A stretch of DNA of 64,000 nucleotides from Actinomadura sp. WMMA1423 (GTDB lineage Bacteria > Actinomycetota > Actinomycetes > Streptosporangiales > Streptosporangiaceae): the NCBI RefSeq assembly GCF_006547145.1, contig NZ_CP041244.1:1364001-1428000 (forward strand), given 5' to 3'. The notes under the pieces are model-generated. The model was given only the letters and a program-made list of their open reading frames with translations, ran no database searches and was not told where the DNA came from. The translations under genes were made by a program, and so were the position numbers. Shown here in pieces: positions 44,741 to 52,549 of this stretch; within the stretch, counting starts at the first letter, position 1; each line of letters opens with the position of its first letter.

Positions 44741-45160
44741 ATGGCGAACCACACGACTCCCTACCCCTCCCCTGGTCAGCCGTACCAGTACCCGCCGCCG
44801 GCCCCGCCGCGCGCACGGCGGGGAAGGGCCGCGAAGCGCATCGCCGGGCTGGTGCTCCTCCTCGCGGTCGTCGGTGCCGTCGTGCTCGTCCGGGTGGCGG
44901 CCGGCAAGAGCGCGCCCGAGACCGCTCAGGCAGGCGACTGCGTGGCGCGGGACGGTGACGGCGTCAAGGTCGTGAAGTGCACCGACTCCACCGCCGCGTT
45001 CAAGGTGGTGGGCAAGGTCGAGGACAAGACGCGAGTCCAGTTCTCCCTCGGCTCGGAGACCATCTGCCGCCCCTTCGAGGGCGCCACGAGCGCCTTCTGG
45101 AAGGGCGAGGTCGGCGGTGAGGGCTATGTCCTGTGCCTCGGCCGCCTCACGAGGCCGTGA
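44741..45160 (+). CDS. LppU/SCO3897-like membrane-anchored protein
   Basis: A 139-residue protein with a Pro/Tyr-rich cytoplasmic tail (about residues 1-25), a basic RRGRAAKR segment, one membrane helix (about 34-53) and an outside domain with AGDCVARDGDGVKVVKCTDSTAAFKVVGKVED and paired cysteines, as in the LppU/SCO3897 family of actinomycete surface proteins. Function is unknown. It starts 5 bases after the AhpD-like stop with GGAGAG ahead, so it belongs to the same short operon. Confidence 0.85.
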   Translation: MANHTTPYPSPGQPYQYPPPAPPRARRGRAAKRIAGLVLLLAVVGAVVLVRVAAGKSAPETAQAGDCVARDGDGVKVVKCTDSTAAFKVVGKVEDKTRVQFSLGSETICRPFEGATSAFWKGEVGGEGYVLCLGRLTRP

Positions 45161-45163
45161 CAG

Positions 45164-45179
45164 GGACCGGCGCCGGTCC
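45164..45179. terminator. 16-bp perfect palindrome between convergent genes
   Basis: GGACCGGC followed by its complement fills almost the whole 21-base gap between the LppU-like gene and the convergent LuxR-ATPase gene. It can form a short hairpin and may act as a two-way terminator. There is no U-run. Confidence 0.45.
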
Positions 45180-45181
45180 GT

Positions 45182-47674
45182 TCAGAGCGAGCGCAGCGCG
45201 GTGAGCGGGGTGCCTCGGCCGGCGGCGAGGGCCTCGGCGAGACCGGCGGGCCCGAGGCGTTCGCGGAGGGCGGCCCGGAGCGGCGGCTCCGGGCTCCCGG
45301 GAGAGGCCGGGGCGAGGTTCTCGGCCGCGCCCAGCAGGACCGCGGCGCGGTCGGGCCGCCCGGTCGCGTGATCGGAGCCGGCGAGCAGGAGCAGGCTCGT
45401 CACGAGCACGCTCCTGTCTCCCAGCCCCACGGCGATCTCGAGGGCCTCGGCGAGGCGCGCCCGGGCCCGCCCGTGGTCACCGGCGGCGGCCGCGGCGCCG
45501 CCGAGGCCGTGCAGGCAGCGTGCCGCGCAGCGCAGGTCGCCGATCTGGCGGAACTCGGGGAGCAGCGCGGCGAACCGGGGCTCGGCGGCGGTGTGGTCCT
45601 CACGCGCCTGGTCGAGGCGGGCGAGTGCGATCTCGGCGTGCAGGCGCTCGTGCTCGTTGCCGCTGGTCGCGGCCAGCGTCCCGGCCTCGGCGAGCCAGGC
45701 GGCCGCGTCGTCGAGGCGGACGCGTTCCTCGATCGCGAGATTGGCCATGTGGAAGAGGCAGTTGGAGCGCTTGACCGGGTTGTGGAGCCGCTCGAAGAGG
45801 TCGGCGGCCTCCGCCATCCGGGTCAGGGCGGCAGGGGCGTCCGGTATGGACAAGCCCAGGCGGAACAGCGCCAGAGCGCGGTGCCAGTCGTCGCCCAGCC
45901 GTTCGAAAAGGGAGACGGCCCGTTCGAGGACCTCGACCTCGCTGCCCTGCTCGACCACCGCCGCCCTCGCCGTCCAGCCGAGGGCGAGCAGGGCCAGCGC
46001 CCGGTCGTGCGCCGAGGCGTCTCCGGCCTGCTCATGCGCCTGCTCGGCGAACCCCCGCGCACGTTCGGTGTCCTGGTAGTCGAGCAGGATCGCGCAGGTG
46101 ATCGCGGCTCGGACGCCCAGGGAGCCTCGCGGGAGGGGACGCTCGAGCAGCGTGTCGAGCCAGTCGAAGAGCTCGGCGCGGGCACCGAGCACCTCCCATC
46201 CGGTGCAGATGCCCGCGAGGAACTCCCACGCGACGGTCGTGTCCGGCCGCCCGAGAGCCCAGCGCATCGCGGCCCGCAGGTCCGCCCAGTGGCGTGCGAA
46301 CCAGCGGAGCGCGGCCGCCTGGTCGCGCCCGCACAGGTCGCTCAGCGCGGCCACACCCTGCCCCAGGTGGTGGCGGGCGTGCTGCTCGCGTGCCGGGCCG
46401 GCGGCCCCGCTCGCCTCGAGTCGCCGGTGCGCGAACTGCCGGACGCTGTCGAGCAGCCAGTACTCGGTCGCCTGCTCCTGCCGCCGGCGCGAGATCAGGG
46501 AGCGGTCCAGGAGGCGCGGGAAGATCTGGACGAGGGCGTCCGCGCTCAGCGGCGGGTAGCCGAGGACCCGTGCCGCGGTGTCGTAGTCGAACGCGGCCGC
46601 GAACACCGAGCAACGTTCGAACAGCAGCCGCTCCTCGCCGTTCAGGAGCTCGTAGCTCCAGCTCAGCGCCTCCTCCAGGGTGCGGTGCCTGGCCGGGGCC
46701 CCGCGCGCCCCGTCGGTCAGCAGCGAGAACCGGTCGTCCAGCCGGGCCCGCAGCTCCGCCGCGGAGAACATGCGGGTCCGGGCGGCCGCGAGCTCGATCG
46801 CCAGCGGCAGGCCGTCCAGCCGGCGGCAGATCACCGCCACGTGCCGGGCGCTGTCCGGCGTGACCTCGAAACCGGGTGAGACCGCGGCGGCGCGGTCGGC
46901 GAACAGCCGCGCGGACGGCGCGCTCAGCACGGCCGCCGGATCGTCGCCCTCCTCGGGGACCGGGAGTGGCGGGATCTCGTAGACGACCTCCCCCGCGACC
47001 CGCAGCGGCCCGTGGCTGGTGGCCAGGACGTGAAGGCCGCGGGTGGTGGCCAGCAGGTCCGCGAGCAGCGCCGCCGCGCCCTCGGCCACGTGCTCGCAGT
47101 TGTCGACGAGGAGCCAGTGCCGGCCCTTCGCGAGCGCGGCGCGGATCCGGGCGCGGGAGCCGCCCTCGTCCCGGGCGACGAGCCCGAGGGCGTCGGCGAA
47201 CTCCCGTTCCACGCCCTGGCCGGGCGCGAGGCGGGCGAAGTCGACCAGGACGGGGGGCGGCAGATCGGTCACCAGGTCCGCCAGCCGCAGCGCCAGCCGG
47301 GTCTTGCCGGTCCCCGCGGGCCCGGTCAGCGTCAGCAGGCGGCGGGCTCCGACGAGCCCGCGCAGGTCTTCGATCTCCCGGCCCCGCCCGACGAACGAGG
47401 AGAGCGGCCTCGGCAGGGCGCCGGCGTCCCGGACCGCCTTCAGCCGCTCCGCCGCCGCGACCAGGACCTGCCGGTTCGGCGCCGCCTGCCGGTCCGCCCC
47501 GCCGAGCTTGCGGAGGAGGGCCGACACGTGGCTCTCCACGGTCCGCTCCGACACGTGCAGGGCGTCGGCGATCTCCTGGTTGTGCAGGCGCTCCCCGACG
47601 AGCCAGAAGATCTCCAGCTCCCGGGCCGTCACCCCCGCCGCCCGCAGCTCATCCGGAAAAACGTCCGATCCCAC
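45182..47674 (-). CDS. LuxR-type HTH/AAA ATPase/TPR regulator
   Basis: An 830-residue regulator with the LuxR HTH at the N-terminus (about residues 14-62: GVTARELEIFWLVGERLHNQEIADALHVSERTVESHVSALLRKLG), the reverse of the common C-terminal placement. An NB-ARC-like ATPase follows (P-loop TGPAGTGKTRLAL near 112-124, Walker B HWLLVDNCEHV, CRRLDGLPLAIELAAARTRM), then TPR-like helices to the end. It probably activates transcription on ligand binding. Targets are not evident; the adjacent acyl-CoA ligase gene is a possibility. No clear RBS stands before 47674. Confidence 0.9.
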   Translation of the reverse strand: MGSDVFPDELRAAGVTARELEIFWLVGERLHNQEIADALHVSERTVESHVSALLRKLGGADRQAAPNRQVLVAAAERLKAVRDAGALPRPLSSFVGRGREIEDLRGLVGARRLLTLTGPAGTGKTRLALRLADLVTDLPPPVLVDFARLAPGQGVEREFADALGLVARDEGGSRARIRAALAKGRHWLLVDNCEHVAEGAAALLADLLATTRGLHVLATSHGPLRVAGEVVYEIPPLPVPEEGDDPAAVLSAPSARLFADRAAAVSPGFEVTPDSARHVAVICRRLDGLPLAIELAAARTRMFSAAELRARLDDRFSLLTDGARGAPARHRTLEEALSWSYELLNGEERLLFERCSVFAAAFDYDTAARVLGYPPLSADALVQIFPRLLDRSLISRRRQEQATEYWLLDSVRQFAHRRLEASGAAGPAREQHARHHLGQGVAALSDLCGRDQAAALRWFARHWADLRAAMRWALGRPDTTVAWEFLAGICTGWEVLGARAELFDWLDTLLERPLPRGSLGVRAAITCAILLDYQDTERARGFAEQAHEQAGDASAHDRALALLALGWTARAAVVEQGSEVEVLERAVSLFERLGDDWHRALALFRLGLSIPDAPAALTRMAEAADLFERLHNPVKRSNCLFHMANLAIEERVRLDDAAAWLAEAGTLAATSGNEHERLHAEIALARLDQAREDHTAAEPRFAALLPEFRQIGDLRCAARCLHGLGGAAAAAGDHGRARARLAEALEIAVGLGDRSVLVTSLLLLAGSDHATGRPDRAAVLLGAAENLAPASPGSPEPPLRAALRERLGPAGLAEALAAGRGTPLTALRSL

Positions 47675-47779
47675 TCCTGGAGTATCCCGTGCTCAGCGAA
47701 CAGATCCACACAGGTTCACGCGTCGCCCCAGATGACGCACCGGTGCTCCCGCAGCGGCCGGGAGTGAAGGCCGGAGCAC

Positions 47780-49315
47780 CTAGGGCTCCGTGGTGCGCTG
47801 CCCTTCGGGTTCACCGGAGGTGGCCGCGTACCGGGCTCGCAGGGTGGATTTCCTTACCTTTCCGGAGCCCGTGCGCGGCAGTTGCTCGACCAGGTGCACG
47901 TGGCCCGGCACCTTGTAGGACGCCAGGCGCTCGCGCAGGAAGGCGCGGAAGTCGTCGGGCGCGAGCGACGCTCCCGGGCGGACGACGACGAAGGCGGCTC
48001 CGGCCTCGCCCCACTTCTCGTCCGGGACGCCGACCACCGCGCACTCCGCGACGGCCGGGTGGCCGGCGGCGACCGCCTCGGCCTCGGCCGGGTAGACGTT
48101 CTCACCACCGGAGATGTACATGTCCTTGAGCCGGTCCACGATCGTGAGGTGGCCGTCCTCGTCGCGGAAGGCCACGTCACCGGAGCGGAACCAGCCGTCG
48201 GCGGTGAACGCGGCCGCGGTCGCCTCAGGAGCGTCCCAGTAGCCGGGGGTGACGCTCGGCCCGCTGATCAGGACTTCGCCCGGTTCGCCGGGAGCGGCCT
48301 CGGACAGGTCGGGGCGGACGACCTTGACGTCGGCGAAGAAGCACGGGGTGCCCGCGGACCCGGCCTTCTCGACGCTGCCGTCGGCACCGAGGAAGGTGGC
48401 GCCCGGCGCCGTCTCGGTCAGGCCGTACCCCTGGCAGAACACGATGCCGCGCTCCTGGTACCGGTGGATCAGCGAGGTGGGGATCGGCGCGCCGCCCGAC
48501 ATGACATGGCGCAGCGAGGACAGGTCGGCCGCGTCCCAGCGCGGCGACCGGGCCAGCCCCGCGAACATCGCCGCGACGCCGAAGACCCAGGTGACGCCGT
48601 GCCGCTCGATCGCGTCGAGGCAGCCGTCGACGTCCCAGCCGTCCATCAGCACCGACGTGCCGCCCTTCATGAAGGTCGGCAGCAGCAGCTGGTTCAGGGC
48701 CGCCACATGGAAGAGGGGCGCGGCCACGAGCGCGACCTCGTCCTCGCGGATGTCGACGTCGACGAACATGTTGAGGGTGTTGAAGGCCAGGTTGCCGTGG
48801 GTGAGCACGGTCCCCTTCGGCAGGCCGGTCGTGCCCGAGGTGTAGAGGACGAGCGCCGGGTCGTCGAGCCCGAGCGGGACGTCGATGGGCTCGGTCGCGC
48901 CGCCGGCGAGCAGGCCCTCGTACGCCGAGGCCAGCGGCACCCGGGCTCCGGTGTACGACACCAGCCCGCCGACCGCCGTGTCGCACTCGGGCGCGTGGAT
49001 CAGCACCTCGGCCCCCGACTGCCCCAGCATGTAGTCGAGTTCGGGGGCGGCGAGCCGGAAGCTCAGCGGCACGAAGATCGCTCCCAGCAGGTGGGCCGCG
49101 AACATCGACTCCACGAACGCGGGATGGTTGCGGCCGAGGTAGGCGACCCGGGCGCCGCTCTGGACGCCCAGTCCCGCCAGGGCGTGCGCCAGCCGGGTCG
49201 ACCGTTCCGAGACCTCGCCGTAGGTGATCTCCCGGTCCCGGTGGCGCAGCGCGACCCGGTCCGGTGCGCGCCGCGCCCGGCGCGCGGGCCACGAGCCCGT
49301 TCCCAGGTTCAGCAT
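47780..49315 (-). CDS. Acyl-CoA synthetase (AMP-forming)
   Basis: A 511-residue adenylate-forming enzyme of normal length. It shows the P-loop LYTSGTTGLPKGTVLTH, the A5-type QGYGLTET, GWFRSGDVAF, DRLKDMYISGGENVYPAEAE and the catalytic lysine in RTGSGKVRK near the C-terminus. It would activate a carboxylic acid to an acyl-CoA; the chain or aryl specificity is not visible. The gene is 34 bases after the amidohydrolase gene, with a MarR regulator divergent upstream. This fits a small catabolic operon for an aromatic or cyclic acid, which is an inference. Confidence 0.93.
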   Translation of the reverse strand: MLNLGTGSWPARRARRAPDRVALRHRDREITYGEVSERSTRLAHALAGLGVQSGARVAYLGRNHPAFVESMFAAHLLGAIFVPLSFRLAAPELDYMLGQSGAEVLIHAPECDTAVGGLVSYTGARVPLASAYEGLLAGGATEPIDVPLGLDDPALVLYTSGTTGLPKGTVLTHGNLAFNTLNMFVDVDIREDEVALVAAPLFHVAALNQLLLPTFMKGGTSVLMDGWDVDGCLDAIERHGVTWVFGVAAMFAGLARSPRWDAADLSSLRHVMSGGAPIPTSLIHRYQERGIVFCQGYGLTETAPGATFLGADGSVEKAGSAGTPCFFADVKVVRPDLSEAAPGEPGEVLISGPSVTPGYWDAPEATAAAFTADGWFRSGDVAFRDEDGHLTIVDRLKDMYISGGENVYPAEAEAVAAGHPAVAECAVVGVPDEKWGEAGAAFVVVRPGASLAPDDFRAFLRERLASYKVPGHVHLVEQLPRTGSGKVRKSTLRARYAATSGEPEGQRTTEP

Positions 49316-49349
49316 CGCGCCCCCGTCCCGTCCGGCCCGGTGGCGGTGG

Positions 49350-50264
49350 TCATCGGCGCTCCGCGCCGGTGTCGAGGCCGAGCAGGCGTGCGGCGTTGCC
49401 TTTGAGGATCTTGGGCCGGACCTCCGGCCTGATGTCGAGCGCGCCGAAGTCGGCGAGCCAGCGGTCCGGGGTGATGACGGGGTAGTCGGAGCCGAACAGC
49501 ACCTTGTCCTTGAGGAGGGTGTTGGCGTACCGGACGAGCTGCGGCGGGAAGTACTTCGGCGACCACCCCGACAGGTCGATGTACACGTAGGGCTTGTGCG
49601 TGGCCACCGCGAGGGCCTCGTCCTGCCAGGGGAACGAGGGGTGCGCCAGGATGATCCGCAGTTCGGGGAAGTCCACCGCGACGTCGTCGACCAGCATCGG
49701 GTTCGAGTACTTGAGCCGGATGCCGCCGCCGCCCGGCACCCCGGCGCCGATCCCGGTCTGACCGGTGTGGAACAGCGCCGGGACGCCCAGTTCCTCGATC
49801 GCCTCGTACAGCGGGTAGGCGAGCGGGTCGTCGGGGGCGAAGCCCTGGATGCTCGGGTGGAACTTGAACCCGCGCACGCCGTGCTCCCCGACCAGGCGGC
49901 GGGCCTCGCGCACGCCGGCCTTCCCCCTGTGCGGGTCGACGCTCGCGAACGGGATGAGCACGTCGGGATGCTCGGCGCAGCTGTCGGCCACCTCCTCGTT
50001 GGAGATGCGCGGCCACCCGGTGGCGTGCTCGGCGTCCACGGTGAACACCACCGCGGCCATGTTCCGCTCGCGGTAGTGGGCGGCCATCTCCTCGATCGTC
50101 GGCTGCCTGTGCCCCTGCGCCTTGAAGTACTCCTCCGAGGCCCCGAACAGTTCCGGGCTCAGCGACCGGTGCCCGTCCCCGGACACCTCGGCATGGGTGT
50201 GGACGTCGATCGCGGTCAGCTCGTCGACGTCGATGGCGCTCGCGGTTCCGCCGTCCGACCGCAC
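49350..50264 (-). CDS. Amidohydrolase-2 (ACMSD/decarboxylase-like) metal-dependent hydrolase
   Basis: A 304-residue TIM-barrel protein of the amidohydrolase-2 family. The metal-binding HxH is in DVHTHAE (about residues 20-26), with FKFHPSIQGF, FHTGQTG, ILAHPSFPW and FGSDYP downstream as further metal and active-site segments. Related enzymes decarboxylate or hydrolyse aromatic or cyclic acids. The GTG start faces the MarR gene, and the acyl-CoA synthetase follows, so the three likely form a MarR-controlled degradation unit. Confidence 0.88.
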   Translation of the reverse strand: MRSDGGTASAIDVDELTAIDVHTHAEVSGDGHRSLSPELFGASEEYFKAQGHRQPTIEEMAAHYRERNMAAVVFTVDAEHATGWPRISNEEVADSCAEHPDVLIPFASVDPHRGKAGVREARRLVGEHGVRGFKFHPSIQGFAPDDPLAYPLYEAIEELGVPALFHTGQTGIGAGVPGGGGIRLKYSNPMLVDDVAVDFPELRIILAHPSFPWQDEALAVATHKPYVYIDLSGWSPKYFPPQLVRYANTLLKDKVLFGSDYPVITPDRWLADFGALDIRPEVRPKILKGNAARLLGLDTGAERR

Positions 50265-50285
50265 GCCGTCACCTCTCTCCCACCG

Positions 50286-50332
50286 ACAGGATTCCTGCCG
50301 TTTCGCAGCCTCACATCGAACAGGATTCCTGT
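50286..50332. promoter_or_regulatory. Duplicated palindromic site in the MarR divergent region
   Basis: ACAGGATTCCTG occurs at 50286-50297 and again at 50320-50331, 34 bp apart and in the same orientation; each is a near-perfect palindrome. On the minus strand TTGACA (50335-50330) overlaps the second copy and could be the -35 of the amidohydrolase operon. On the plus strand TACGCT (50341-50346) could be the -10 for marR. The repeats are good candidates for MarR operators. Confidence 0.7.
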
Positions 50333-50388
50333 CAATCGTCTACGCTGGACCGGCGGGGGGATCGGCGCCGTGGAACCGGGGGGAACGC

Positions 50389-50847
50389 GTGACCGACGGG
50401 CGGGAGGGAGGGCGGGCCGCGGCGCGCGTCAAGGCGGGCCCGTCACTGCTCTACATGGTCAAGCGGTTGGAACTGGCCGTGCGCTCCGGCCTGGACGAGA
50501 TCGTCCGACCGGCGGGCATCACCGCGTGGCAGTACACGGCCCTCACCGTGCTGGAACGGCACGACGGGCTGTCCACCGCCCAGCTCGCCCGCGACTCGTT
50601 CGTCACGGCGCAGTCGATGGCCGACATGGTGCGCACCCTCGAAGGCCGCGGATTCATCGAACGCCGGCGCAACCCCGCCAACCGCCGGGAGCTGGTCATC
50701 CACCTCACCGGCGCCGGCCACGAACTGCTGGCCGCCCTCGCCGAGCCGGTCCGCCTGCTGGAGGCGCGCATGCTCGGCGACCTGACGGCGCGGCAGGAGG
50801 AGCAGTTCCGCCGGGCGCTGGCGCGAGCCTGGCGCGCCCTCTCCTGA
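50389..50847 (+). CDS. MarR-family transcriptional regulator
   Basis: A 152-residue MarR protein. The winged-helix core includes ITAWQYTALTVLERHDGLSTAQLARDSFVTAQSMADMVRTLEGRGFIERRRNPANRRELVIHLTGAG, with the DxR-type wing. Length is normal for the family. The GTG at 50389 is the first sensible start, just after the GGGGGGAA stretch; longer open frame upstream enters the operator region. It is divergent from the amidohydrolase/acyl-CoA synthetase genes, so it most likely represses them until an acid ligand binds. Confidence 0.92.
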   Translation: MTDGREGGRAAARVKAGPSLLYMVKRLELAVRSGLDEIVRPAGITAWQYTALTVLERHDGLSTAQLARDSFVTAQSMADMVRTLEGRGFIERRRNPANRRELVIHLTGAGHELLAALAEPVRLLEARMLGDLTARQEEQFRRALARAWRALS

Positions 50848-50879
50848 ACGTCGCGTCCGAGCCGCCGGCCGGTGCCACC

Positions 50880-51353
50880 ATGGAACGCGTGACCGGGTGT
50901 CTAGCATGCGACCTTCTTGCGGGTGTCCGTCCTCTTCCAGGGGGCAGGCTGGCGGAGGAGGCGGGCTGGGTCGTCGAGCACTCGGTGGGTCCGCTCGGTC
51001 TGGGGACGTTGGTGGTCAAGCCGGTACGTCACGTCGTCCATGTCGCCGAGCTGAACGATGCCGAGAGCGCGGCCTTGGGACCGTTGCTGCGGCGGGTGGC
51101 CGCCGCGGTGACGGAGGTCCTCCGGCCGGAGCAGGTCTATGTATGCCTCTGGTCGCATGCGAACGGCGTGCCGGGCCATCTGCATTTCGTGGTCCAGCCC
51201 GCGGTGAGGGCCGACATGGCCCGTTTCGACGCTTACGGGCCCGCACTGCAGATGGCGATGTTCCGTGAAGGGGCGGTGCCCGGCAAGACCGAAGTGGAAG
51301 CGGTCTGCCGGCGATTGCGAGCCGCCCTGTCCGGCTCTCTGAACGAAGTGTGA
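50880..51353 (+). CDS. HIT-family protein with atypical His triad
   Basis: A 157-residue HIT-like protein. It starts with a CLACD cysteine pair often found in the zinc-binding N-terminus of HIT proteins. The nucleotide-binding loop reads VPGHLHFVVQP, so the canonical HxHxH becomes PxHxH: the first His is replaced but the central catalytic His and the third remain. Family members hydrolyse or transfer nucleotides. The ATG at 50880 is 32 bases after the MarR stop; a GTG at 50889 is an alternative. No strong ribosome site precedes either. Confidence 0.82.
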   Translation: MERVTGCLACDLLAGVRPLPGGRLAEEAGWVVEHSVGPLGLGTLVVKPVRHVVHVAELNDAESAALGPLLRRVAAAVTEVLRPEQVYVCLWSHANGVPGHLHFVVQPAVRADMARFDAYGPALQMAMFREGAVPGKTEVEAVCRRLRAALSGSLNEV

Positions 51354-51654
51354 GACGGGCCCTCTGAGCGTCGCATGTAGGGGTCGGCGCCCTGCGCTCC
51401 ATGGCCCCGGAGGCCGCTGCGGCACCGGGGGATCGGTTCGGGCGGAGGAATCCGGACTTTCACTTCGCCCGATACCTCGTCCTCGTAGGGAATCGCGCTA
51501 TATTCCTTAACGGCGATCACCAGGTCGCCGTTATGTGCTGTCCGTTGCAGGTGCTGCGACGGATGCGAGCGACCGTGCCGGAGGAATCGGCCGCCTTGCC
51601 GAAGGCGGGCCGGGCCCCGCTCCGGCGATAACTCGATCTTAAGCGGAGGCGTAC
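51354..51654. other. Leader region of the methyltransferase gene
   Basis: No supportable gene; one 76-codon frame (51401-51631) lacks a ribosome site and any motif. The stretch holds the promoter and inverted repeat described separately at 51499-51533 and ends in a GGAGG ribosome site before the GTG at 51655. Confidence 0.5.
51499..51533 (+). promoter_or_regulatory. Candidate -10 box and inverted repeat upstream of the methyltransferase gene
   Basis: TATATT (51499-51504) is an excellent -10 box for this GC-rich DNA. Four bases later a perfect inverted repeat (TAACGGCGA ... TCGCCGTTA, arms 51508-51516 and 51525-51533, 8-base loop) sits where transcription should start. It may be an operator or a 5'-end hairpin of the message. 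No good -35 is visible. Confidence 0.6.
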
Positions 51655-52461
51655 GTGGCCGAGGGTGACCTGTCCCCGGAGATCGATCTCAGTCGGCCGA
51701 GCGTCGCCCGCATGTACGACTACTACCTGCACGGGAAGGACAACTTCCAGATCGACCGGGACGCCGCGGACCGGGTCGCGCGGGCCATGCCGGAGATCGG
51801 GGAGCTGGCCAAGGAGAACCGCTCGTTCCTGCGCCGCTCCGTGCGGTACATGGCGCGCCGGGGAATCCGGCAGTTCCTCGACATCGGCTCCGGGCTGCCC
51901 ACCGTGGGCAACACCCACGAGATAGCCCACGAGATCGTCCCGGACGCACGCGTCGTGTACGTCGACAGCGATCCGGTCGTCCTGGTGCACGGGCGCGCGC
52001 TGCTCGCGACCAACCAGTTCACCACGGTCGCCCAGGCGGACATGCGCCGGCCCGCCGAGGTCCTCGACCACGCTCGCGGGACCGGGCTGATCGACTTCGA
52101 CGCTCCGGTCGGCGTCCTGATGATCGCCATGACCCACTTCCTCACCCTGGAGGAGCGGGAGGGCGTCATGACCCCCTTGCGCGAGGCCCTGGCGCCGGGC
52201 AGCCATCTCGCCGCGACGCACGTGACGACCGAAGGGCACGCCCCGTCGGCCGTCGAGCAGATCGAGAAGGCCTACGCGGCCACACCGACGCCCATCTACT
52301 TCCGCGACAAGACCGACATCGAGCTCTTCTTCGACGGCTTCGAACTCGTCGATCCCGGCCTGGTCACCATCGACGCCTGGAACCCCGAAGACGACGGGAC
52401 GGACAGGCCCGCCGAGCAGGTCGGCAAATGGCTCTACGGCGGCATCGGCCGCCTCGACTGA
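51655..52461 (+). CDS. DUF574 (PF04672-type) SAM-dependent methyltransferase
   Basis: A 268-residue protein of the actinomycete-specific DUF574 SAM-methyltransferase family. It has the family opening RPSVARMYDYYLHGKDNFQIDRDAA, the SAM-binding glycine-rich FLDIGSGLPTVGNTHEIA, VVYVDSDPVVLVHGRALL with acidic ribose-binding residue, and WNPEDDG near the C-terminus. Members are numerous in actinomycetes, often near DUF397 and XRE-DUF5753 genes, and their substrates are unknown. GTG start with GGAGG upstream. It is monocistronic with a long leader of about 145 bases. Confidence 0.95.
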   Translation: MAEGDLSPEIDLSRPSVARMYDYYLHGKDNFQIDRDAADRVARAMPEIGELAKENRSFLRRSVRYMARRGIRQFLDIGSGLPTVGNTHEIAHEIVPDARVVYVDSDPVVLVHGRALLATNQFTTVAQADMRRPAEVLDHARGTGLIDFDAPVGVLMIAMTHFLTLEEREGVMTPLREALAPGSHLAATHVTTEGHAPSAVEQIEKAYAATPTPIYFRDKTDIELFFDGFELVDPGLVTIDAWNPEDDGTDRPAEQVGKWLYGGIGRLD

Positions 52462-52549
52462 CTCCGAGGCACCGGGGTGTGGTGCCGAGGTTCCCCAAGC
52501 CTCCGGGATGGGCTGGATCCGACGCTTCATCCTTGGAGCGCGTGGCGTA

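Noticed and set aside
51401..51631. 76-codon plus-strand frame in the methyltransferase leader
   Set aside because: No ribosome site, crosses the promoter and inverted repeat, and has no recognisable sequence.
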